A stretch of 14,127 nt of DNA from Methylococcales bacterium (lineage in GTDB: Bacteria; Pseudomonadota; Gammaproteobacteria; Methylococcales; Methylomonadaceae): assembly GCA_009692395.1 (NCBI GenBank), contig SHZG01000035.1:1-14127 (forward strand). Direction: 5' to 3'. Positions 8,081 to 14,127 of the stretch are shown one piece after another. Made by a program: the position numbers and the translations under genes. The notes beneath the pieces were generated by a model, which was not told where the DNA came from, searched no databases, and saw only the letters and a program-made list of their open reading frames with translations. How positions within the stretch are numbered: the first letter of the stretch is position 1; each line of letters begins with the position of its first letter.

Positions 8081-8105
8081 GTTTAAATATTTTTAATATT
8101 TAAAC
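8081..8105. repeat. AT-rich 11-bp inverted repeat overlapping the stop codon of receptor copy A
   Basis: GTTTAAATATT (8081-8091) and AATATTTAAAC (8095-8105) pair around a 3-nt loop TTT that is itself the complement of part of the stop region. The last codons and TAA (8095-8093) of the receptor gene are inside it. It directly abuts the GC-richer hairpin at 8051-8080, giving two stacked hairpins. Confidence 0.55.
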
Positions 8106-10522
8106 GACGCGCTCACAAAATAAGTGCGTTGTGGATAAGGGTGGTTTTCAAAGGCATTGGCATTGAATACGTTGTCTATACCCGCTGAGACACTGCTTTT
8201 TAAGTTTTTATACACAGGCAGATTGTAAACAGTTTTTAAATCCACAAACGTTGATTCATCGGTGCCGCCCATGACTTGGCTGGCAACATCGGTATTGGTT
8301 AACGTTTGGAACGAATCACTGCGGTAGCGAACGCCGACCGAACCATCCCACACAGGCATAATGTGGTAAGTCGCTGTGCCGTTAATTTGTAATCGTGGAA
8401 TACGATCCCACTGATTGCCGACTAATATTGGATTACGTCCATTTTTGGTGATTTCTTTGTTCATAATCGTGGTGTTGAACATTAAATCAACAGGTAGTTT
8501 GAATACGTCACTTTGTTGATACGTTAAATCAACACCCACGGTTTTGGTTTGGTCAATGGGTAAAAAGGCGGTAGTGGTTTGACCATTAATCGTTTGTTGC
8601 GTGTTAGCAATTTCATCACCGATTTTATCGTAGAAGATATTCGCACGAACGAAACCTCTAGGAATGTCGTACTGCGTCATGAAGTTATTAAACAAACCAT
8701 GCTCAGGCCCTAAACCCGGATAAGCAATGGTTGTTCTATTTAAAGTAGATTGACTGCTGTACATTTCTTCGGCAATCGGGAAACGATAGGCTTTAGAGAA
8801 TGAATAACGGAATGTCCAGTTGCTGGGTGTAAACTCAATTGACGCTTTTGGCGACACGCGCGACGCATCACGGTTAGCATAATGTTGAATGCGTAACGGC
8901 GAGTTTGCCGCTAAGGTGTAATCATAGACATGGGCATCCATCGTTTGCCAGTAGTCATAACGTGCGCCTGCCATCACACTCCAATCGGGTAAAAACCGCC
9001 ATTCCATTTGGGAGAATATCGCGTTGGTTTGAGTCGTGCCTGCATTGTCATTGGTCAACGCACTGGTTGTACCCGCTGTATAATTGTTACTGCTATAAGT
9101 TTTAAGACCTAGTGTGGCGTGGTTAAATTGATAACCACCCATGAATGACAAATCATCGCGTCCTAAGAATTTATCAGTGGCGAGTTTTAAATCATACGAA
9201 GCCCACCACGGTTTTTCATCAACAATCTGCCCTTTGTTTTGATTGAGCGGGTGGTTAGGATTGAGATTTGAACTGATTGATTGATTTTTGGCATCGTAAT
9301 AACTGGCGGTGGTATTAATTTTCCAATTGGTGGATATTTTGCCTTTTAAACTTAAGCCGTAGTTGAAGGCGTTGCGTTCGGTATTACTGACACCAAACAC
9401 TGAACCAGGTACGACGATGTTGTTATTGAACAGTGCGTCGTAATAGCGGGTATTTGCTGATAAGCCACCACCATTCGGATTGGCTTTAGTAGCGGCAGTC
9501 GCACCGCCCCAGTTAGTTGTGCCATCGGCATTTCTTAGCAAACTATTGGGATCATCGACGGTATCTTGACGATTTTCATAGGCGAAGGTGAAGCGACCTT
9601 GTAAATCCTCGGTAAAGTCATAACCCATTTTAATTTTATACAAATCAGTGATGGGTTGAGAGATGCCAATATAACCGTAAGCAATCGCAGGCGCGGCGGT
9701 GGGGAGTTGATAACTTTGACCGCCTGTTACTCTACCGAGTGCGGCTTGTGCAGTTCTTTGGGCAGCTGTGCCAGTCAGTGGCGTGGTCTGAGCGGCTGCA
9801 TTGATAGTCATCGGTTGACCTTGGTTTTCCAGATGATTGTAAGACCCCCAAATACTAAATTTGTCAAAGCGATTACCCGCAGAGATAAAAGTTTTAAAGC
9901 CGTCTAAGGTTTCATTGCGTCCTGAACGGTGAACCGTTTGGAACATTCCCATTGCATCAAATTCAGCTTCAAATGTATCAGGCATTTTGGTGATTAAATT
10001 AACCACGCCGCCCATTGAATTGCCGCTGTACTGCGCTGAAAAAGGCCCGTAAAGCACTTCTGAAAATTCAATTTCACTCGGAGATACCATCGACCAGCGC
10101 GGTGCGCCACTGAAACTGGTGCGCAATGGATTATGCAATGGCATTCCATCCCCATAAACCATTGAATGGGTGGTTTGAAATGAGTTTGAGCCACGAATAC
10201 CCAATGTACCGTTGGGGTCGCCCATGTAGCGTTTGCGTATCAATACTCCTGGAGAATATCTCAAGGTATCTTCAGACGTGGTGGCATTGATTTTAGTTTT
10301 AATATCAAGTGCGTCAACCGTATAACTAGGGGTTGCTTTACTGGTGTTTGGAAAGAACCGATCGGTGAGATTAGCATCTGTTACCGTCATTTCTGGCATT
10401 TCTGTGGTGTTATCAGCTGTCATGGCTGATTGTTTTGCAGTAATGGTGTTAGATGGCACAGGCTCGGCGGCGATAGCACCGCTCAAATAGCCCACACCTA
10501 ATAGTAATACGATGTTTTTCAT
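8093..10522 (-). CDS. TonB-dependent outer-membrane receptor, copy A (substrate unknown)
   Basis: 809 residues. The signal peptide MKNIVLLLGVGYLSGAIA is probably cut near AIA-A. TonB-box candidate EMTVTD lies at 44-49, in the same MPEMTVTD context as the neighbouring receptor. The plug shows SEDTLRYSPGVLIRKRYMGDPN, GIRGSN, YGDGMPLHNP and EVLYGPFSAQYSGNSMGGVVNL. The barrel includes KASIEFTPSNWTFRYSFSKAYRFP and ends HPYPQRTYFVSASFKY with a C-terminal aromatic. The ATG at 10522 is preceded by GAGGG at a good distance. It differs from copy B mainly in the plug loops and barrel, which suggests a related but different ligand. As the first gene of the block it sits behind a 248-bp region rich in inverted repeats, the likely control region for all five genes. 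Substrate is not identified. Confidence 0.93.
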   Translation of the reverse strand: MKNIVLLLGVGYLSGAIAAEPVPSNTITAKQSAMTADNTTEMPEMTVTDANLTDRFFPNTSKATPSYTVDALDIKTKINATTSEDTLRYSPGVLIRKRYMGDPNGTLGIRGSNSFQTTHSMVYGDGMPLHNPLRTSFSGAPRWSMVSPSEIEFSEVLYGPFSAQYSGNSMGGVVNLITKMPDTFEAEFDAMGMFQTVHRSGRNETLDGFKTFISAGNRFDKFSIWGSYNHLENQGQPMTINAAAQTTPLTGTAAQRTAQAALGRVTGGQSYQLPTAAPAIAYGYIGISQPITDLYKIKMGYDFTEDLQGRFTFAYENRQDTVDDPNSLLRNADGTTNWGGATAATKANPNGGGLSANTRYYDALFNNNIVVPGSVFGVSNTERNAFNYGLSLKGKISTNWKINTTASYYDAKNQSISSNLNPNHPLNQNKGQIVDEKPWWASYDLKLATDKFLGRDDLSFMGGYQFNHATLGLKTYSSNNYTAGTTSALTNDNAGTTQTNAIFSQMEWRFLPDWSVMAGARYDYWQTMDAHVYDYTLAANSPLRIQHYANRDASRVSPKASIEFTPSNWTFRYSFSKAYRFPIAEEMYSSQSTLNRTTIAYPGLGPEHGLFNNFMTQYDIPRGFVRANIFYDKIGDEIANTQQTINGQTTTAFLPIDQTKTVGVDLTYQQSDVFKLPVDLMFNTTIMNKEITKNGRNPILVGNQWDRIPRLQINGTATYHIMPVWDGSVGVRYRSDSFQTLTNTDVASQVMGGTDESTFVDLKTVYNLPVYKNLKSSVSAGIDNVFNANAFENHPYPQRTYFVSASFKY

Positions 10523-10770
10523 GCTTACCCTCGGTTATTATATTGTTTACACGGATGAACCGTGGTTGCATTACGAATACAGCATGATGCATGCCTAAAT
10601 GTATATAATGTTGATTTTGCTGGAAAAACAGAGTTTAAAATGAAAAAAGAGGGAGTTTTTATAAAAAAATCAGGGATATGACGCAATGTGTTAGGTTAAA
10701 TAACACAGTTTAATAACGCGTTATGCGGTGTATTTTGCTGTGAAATTGCACACGGGGGGAATTGCAATTA
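10523..10770 (-). promoter_or_regulatory. Probable control region of the TonB receptor/lipoprotein block
   Basis: This 248-bp gap between apaH and the first receptor holds no gene I can support. It is AT-rich and carries several inverted repeats: TGTGTTA/TAACACA (10687-10693/10701-10707), the 12-bp palindrome ATAACGCGTTAT (10713-10724), GCATG-ATG-CATGC (10582-10594) and CACGG/CCGTG (10550-10554/10560-10564). These are candidate operators or an apaH terminator. AT-rich -10-like sequence (ATTATATA on the minus strand near 10600-10610) is visible without a convincing -35. The leader just before ATG, ATAATAACCGAG, resembles that of receptor copy B (ATAATAACTGAG). Which element is a real operator is not decidable here. 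Confidence 0.45.
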
Positions 10771-11622
10771 TTACACTAAGGGCAGAGTAGGCAAGACAAC
10801 TTTAGTGGGTTTTTTAAAGCCTACGCAGTCAATGCTGATGCGTTGCACGGGATTATCTAATTTTAACGCTGTCAACTGACCACCCCACAGGCAACCCGTA
10901 TCAATGGCGTAACAGTTAGGGCCTTCATAATAACCGAGCGTAGACCAGTGACCGAAGATAATCCGCATATTGGCATTTTTACGATTGGGGACTTTAAACC
11001 ACGGTAGCAAATTGTCAGGCTGTGAGCCTAATGCGCCGCTGTTGGTAAAATCCAAACGACCTTCGGCATCGCAATAACGCATTCGGGTAAAGCAGTTAAT
11101 AATAAAGCGTAATCGCGGCGTACCTTTCAGATTAGATGACCACACATTAGGTTTATTGCCATACATTTGTTTTAGAAACAGCTGATAATCAGGTCGCCTT
11201 AAGGCTTGTTCTGCTATGAACGCCATTTTTTGAGTTTTTTTGAAATCCCATTGCGGTGGTAATCCGGCATGAATCAAACAAAATTGATCATTGTGATGAA
11301 ACAGCGGCTGGTATCTAAGCCAATCAATTAATTCTTGTCTATCAGGTGCTTCTAGCACTGGGTTGAGTGCGTCTTTTTTACGCGTCGTGCTGTCCATACA
11401 CGAGGCTGCCAGCAAGTGCATATCATGATTGCCCAGTACTGTGATGGCTGAATTACCCAATGATTTAACAAAACGTAGCGTTTCTAATGACTTAGGTCCA
11501 CGATTCACCAAATCACCTGCAAACCACAGTTGATCGGCGTTTTCATCAAAAGCAATTGCATCAAGTAGTCTTAATAAATCATCAAAACAGCCTTGAATAT
11601 CACCAATAGCGTAAATAGACAT
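10771..11622 (-). CDS. apaH: Symmetrical bis(5'-nucleosyl)-tetraphosphatase (diadenosine tetraphosphatase)
   Basis: A cytoplasmic metallophosphatase that splits Ap4A symmetrically into two ADP and in E. coli also decaps Np4-capped RNA. The 283-residue length matches E. coli ApaH (280). The metal-binding phosphoesterase motifs are all visible: GDIQG (7-11), GDLVNRGP (36-43), GNHD (64-67), HAG (118-120) and GHW (224-226). The ApaH-typical tail AIDTGCLWGGQLTALKLD runs from 239. The ATG at 11622 is 4 bp after the stop of apaG, so the two are cotranscribed. The window ends this unit differently from E. coli, where rsmA precedes apaG. The gene is intact. Confidence 0.97.
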   Translation of the reverse strand: MSIYAIGDIQGCFDDLLRLLDAIAFDENADQLWFAGDLVNRGPKSLETLRFVKSLGNSAITVLGNHDMHLLAASCMDSTTRKKDALNPVLEAPDRQELIDWLRYQPLFHHNDQFCLIHAGLPPQWDFKKTQKMAFIAEQALRRPDYQLFLKQMYGNKPNVWSSNLKGTPRLRFIINCFTRMRYCDAEGRLDFTNSGALGSQPDNLLPWFKVPNRKNANMRIIFGHWSTLGYYEGPNCYAIDTGCLWGGQLTALKLDNPVQRISIDCVGFKKPTKVVLPTLPLV

Positions 11623-11626
11623 TTAA

Positions 11627-12004
11627 TTAATGTAAAACTCTCGGAATGGATAAAGTAAATTGCGGGATTGGCGCGTCAAAATCATCGCCGTCGTCAGGGT
11701 GCATGGTGTAGTGACCCTGCATAATACCGACAGGGGTTTCCAATATCGCGCCGCTGGTATAACGAAACGTTTCACCTGGTTTAAGGTAAGGTTGCTCACC
11801 AATGACCCCTTCGCCGCGTACTTCTTGCACTTTGCCGTTCGCATCAGTAATTAACCAATGACGATGCAATAATTTTGCCGACACCGCGCCCTCATTAGTA
11901 ATAGTAATGGTGTAGGCAAACACATAACGCCCTTTATCGGGTTCAGATTGCTCTGCAATAAAAAAGGGATTCGCTTCAACGACTATATTATTTTTTTCAT
12001 TCAT
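11627..12004 (-). CDS. apaG: ApaG domain protein (Co2+/Mg2+ efflux-associated)
   Basis: A 125-residue single-domain protein of fibronectin-type-III-like fold, exactly the length of E. coli ApaG. The family hallmarks are visible: YVFAYTITITNEG (about 27-39), LLHRHWLITDANGKVQEVRGEGVIGEQPYLKPGE (about 45-78) including the conserved GEGVIGEQP, and GIMQGHYTMHPDDGD near the C-terminus. Its biochemical role is unclear; mutants in Salmonella affect cobalt resistance and magnesium efflux. It lies 4 bp upstream of apaH, the standard pairing. The start at 12004 gives the family N-terminus (MNEKNNIVVEANPFFI), although no strong Shine-Dalgarno is seen. It diverges from the plus-strand GGDEF gene across 154 bp. 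Confidence 0.96.
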   Translation of the reverse strand: MNEKNNIVVEANPFFIAEQSEPDKGRYVFAYTITITNEGAVSAKLLHRHWLITDANGKVQEVRGEGVIGEQPYLKPGETFRYTSGAILETPVGIMQGHYTMHPDDGDDFDAPIPQFTLSIPRVLH

Positions 12005-12158
12005 GATTAGATTATTTCAGTGATGTAGTGCATGGTAGTCCGCCATTTTACACAAAAAAAATCCATTAACGTGACAGATTATCATATCAACTTAAATCAT
12101 GAGCTTACGAATGTGTACAATATCTTCTTTATAAGACGATATTCACTTATGGAACATA
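12005..12158. promoter_or_regulatory. Divergent intergenic region apaG / MASE1-GGDEF gene
   Basis: 154 bp between two outward-facing genes, so it should hold both promoters. It is AT-rich with an A8 run near 12053-12060. On the plus strand TACAAT and TATAAG-like boxes occur at about 12116-12135, and GGA lies just before the ATG at 12159. On the minus strand a TAAAAT box lies near 12045-12050. None has a convincing -35, so exact promoters are not assigned. Confidence 0.35.
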
Positions 12159-13974
12159 ATGATTATTCAAAAAATTACTGGTTATCGTCTTTTACTGCTT
12201 AATATCGCGTTGGCTGGTATTTATTTTTTAGCTAAGGTTAGTTTATTGTCTGCCATTAGCGAGAATGATGTCACCCTTATATGGCTACCGAGTGGTTTTA
12301 CACTAGCGATTTTATTACTGGGTGGTAGCCGTTATCTGTTCAGTATTTTCTTGGGCGCGTTTGTTGCTGGTATTGCTGTGGGTGATTCCATTGGTGTATC
12401 TGCGGGAATCGCGCTAGGCAATACGCTGGAACCGTTAGTAGGCTGGGTGGTTACTGACGTACTGCGTAAAAATTGATATAGCACTGAATCGCCTGCGGGA
12501 TTTTCTGCTGATAGTGTTTTTTGCCGCGCCGCTCAGTGCCTGTGTCAGTGCGCTACTGGGAGTTGCTACGCTGGTAGTAAGCGGCAGAATGAGTAGTGAG
12601 CAGTGGGTTTCTAATCTGACTTCGTGGTGGATGGCGGACACGCTAGGCATTATTCTAGTGACTCCGTTCATTATCGCGTGGTTCACACCAATGCCGCGTT
12701 TGCGTGGATTACTCGTGAAACTTAGCGCGTTGCTACCCATAGCGTTAGCATTTTTAGCAGGGCAAATTATTTTTGTGGATTGGTTTGCCACTAATGTCCA
12801 TGTGGGCAAGAAAGCCTATTTGATGTTTCTTTTTATCAGTTGGGCAGCGGTAACCTTAGGCACGAGAGGGGTTACCTTCATTCTCATGATGACGACACTA
12901 CAGGCTTTCTTAGGTGTTCATCAACATCTCGGTTACTTTGGTACGGATGTAAACGATAGTCATCTCATTAATCTATGGTTTTACATTTTGATCTTATCGG
13001 TAGTGGGTACAACGTTAGCCTGTTATATCACCGAACTCCAACAAACGACCAAACATCTCGCACAGAAAGAACAACAACTGCGCATCTTATCGACCGCCAT
13101 TGAGCAAAGTCTAGCATCGGTAGTGATTACCGACTTGGCTGCTAATTTGCTGTATGTAAATCCTAAATGTACTCAGGTAACAGGTTATTCTGCTGAAGAG
13201 GTCATTGGAAAAAATCCGCGTGTACTGCAATCGGGCTTAACCTCAGCCACCGTTTATCAACAGCTATGGGAGACACTGGTACGCGGCAACGCATGGCATG
13301 GTGAATTGAGTAATCGCCGAAAAAATGGCGAATTTTATTGGGAAGCAGTGCATATTGCCCCTGTGCGTGATTCTTTGGATGTAATCACCCATTATGTCGG
13401 CATAAAACTTGATATTACTGCACGCAAAGCCGCCGAAGAAGAAATTCAACAATTAGCCTTTTACGATCCGCTCACAGGCTTACCCAATCGGCGCAAATTA
13501 TTAGACAGATTACATTATGCAATTGCACTTAATCATCGAACGAAGACTCAATTCGCAGTCTTCATGCTGGATTTGGATAAATTCAAAGCGGTGAATGATA
13601 AGCTAGGACACGCCGCTGGCGATGTGTTACTCAAACAAGTGGCGGCAAGAATTACCCACTGTTTACGCGATAGCGACATGGTGGCGCGTTTAGGTGGTGA
13701 TGAATTTGTCCTCGTCCTAGAAAACCTAAAAATCCCCGACGATGCGGAAACAGTTGCCTTAAAAATCATTGAAGAGTGAACCGTGCCGTTTCAATTGTCG
13801 GAAAATAACAGTGTACAAATTGGCGCGAGTATTGGCATTAGTCTTTATCCTCAACACGGTAGCACTCCTGAAATTCTTATGGATCATGCGGACACCGCGC
13901 TTTATCAAGCGAAAGATAACGGACGTGGCTGTTTTGCCTATTTTTCGGAAGTGAATAGTGCAGATAACGCGTAA
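12159..13974 (+). pseudogene. MASE1-PAS-GGDEF diguanylate cyclase, broken by a frameshift and an in-frame stop
   Basis: A membrane-bound sensor that would make cyclic di-GMP. ATG 12159 opens a MASE1 sensor (VTLIWLPSGFTLAILLL), but the frame ends at TGA 12474. Dropping one A from the A5 run at 12468-12472 joins it to VLRKIDIALNRLRDFLLIVFF and the rest of MASE1 (to about residue 290 of a 604-residue reconstruction). A PAS/PAC domain follows (about 310-430, VVITDLAANLLYVNPKC to GIKLDITARKAAEE). Next comes a GGDEF domain: YDPLTGLPNRR, I-site RDSD (503-506), then GGDEF (512-516, 13693-13707). A second lesion, TGA at 13777-13779, interrupts this domain. The same frame continues past it with VQIGASIGISLYPQHG and DTALYQAKDNGRG, ending at 13974. 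Catalytic and inhibitory sites are intact, so the gene decayed recently or the sequence has errors. No EAL domain is present. Confidence 0.87.
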
Positions 13975-13982
13975 AATTAAAC

Positions 13983-14003
13983 GGTAGTGGGTTAAATCTG
14001 TAA
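13983..14003. repeat. Candidate terminal inverted repeat of the IS1-family element
   Basis: The 21-bp stretch starting GGTAGTGGG lies just outside the stop codon of the IS1 transposase fragment, where the element end should be. IS1-family ends commonly begin with GG. The other end is outside the window, so this cannot be confirmed. The candidate edge is only 8 bp from the end of the GGDEF gene. Confidence 0.35.
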
Positions 14004-14127
14004 TTATGAATAAATATCGCGCCCGAATTCGACCTTGTTGATAAGCAAACCGATGACGGTGTCGTGCATCAACTCTAGTTTTGAGAAGCAAATGGTCTTG
14101 CGATTGAGTCGTTTGATCCATGTCCGA
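14004..14127 (-). CDS. IS1-family transposase, C-terminal fragment (runs off the window)
   Basis: The last 40 codons of a transposase, with the gene body beyond the right edge. The minus-strand reading ends RTWIKRLNRKTICFSKL, then ELMHDTVIGLLINKVEFGRDIYS and TAA at 14006-14004. The KRLxRKTICFSK...HD.VIG..IN..EFG pattern is the C-terminus of a common IS1-family (IS1N/InsB-like) transposase. It is a different family from the fragment at the left edge. A longer open frame on the same strand (13759-14121) is out of phase with this protein and is a shadow. Confidence 0.78.
   Translation of the reverse strand, partial: RTWIKRLNRKTICFSKLELMHDTVIGLLINKVEFGRDIYS

Noticed and set aside
12474..13779. 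Genetic code with TGA as a sense codon
   Set aside because: The TGA at 12474 is explained by a one-base shift, and only the TGA at 13777 is read across by homology. One case in a damaged gene does not support recoding.
13759..14121. 120-residue open frame on the minus strand overlapping the end of the GGDEF gene
   Set aside because: It is antisense to clear GGDEF coding sequence and out of phase with the recognisable IS1 transposase C-terminus in the same DNA.
1..14127. CRISPR array, tRNA or rRNA genes
   Set aside because: No regularly spaced direct repeats and no recognisable tRNA or rRNA sequence were seen on either strand.

Overview
The window is chromosomal DNA of moderate GC (not calculated; it looks like the low to mid 40s). 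It most resembles a gammaproteobacterium, and a Thiotrichales/Beggiatoa-like organism is my best guess. The basis is an E. coli-like ApaG-ApaH pair, a close DedA match, two TonB receptors (so a Gram-negative outer membrane), a MASE1-PAS-GGDEF protein, a NACHT NTPase and IS630/IS1 fragments. Taxonomy is inference. Both edges fall inside transposase genes of different families (IS630 at 1-107, IS1 at 14004-14127), so this may be a whole contig that broke at repeated elements.

Layout: almost everything is on the minus strand. Read in the direction of transcription: apaG (12004-11627) and apaH (11622-10771) form a tight pair. After a 248-bp gap with several inverted repeats come two TonB-dependent receptors (10522-8093 and 8013-5554), two paralogous sialidase-fold lipoproteins (5389-4085 and 3932-2688) and dedA (2637-1990). 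Then come the remains of a NACHT NTPase gene (1906-127), which ends at the IS630 fragment. The only plus-strand gene is a MASE1-PAS-GGDEF diguanylate cyclase (12159-13974). It diverges from apaG and is broken by one frameshift and one in-frame stop.

The centre of interest is the five-gene block 10522-1990: two receptors, then two Cys/His-rich five-Asp-box beta-propeller lipoproteins, then a DedA membrane protein. Gaps are 79, 164, 152 and 50 bp, and each of the first three holds a clear inverted repeat. The receptors share an identical MPEMTVTD TonB-box region and a similar leader next to the start codon. The lipoproteins share six cysteines outside the lipobox, in the motifs C-x(6 or 10)-C, HVCxCCR and DACPHHGP. 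I infer an outer-membrane uptake or sensing system, perhaps for a metal or metal complex. The substrate is not readable from the sequence.

The two flanking accessory genes are decayed or misassembled. The NACHT gene needs three single-base corrections, two of them in five-base homopolymers. The GGDEF gene needs one correction in an A5 run and also has a TGA that a homopolymer error cannot explain. The housekeeping genes and the TonB/lipoprotein block are intact.
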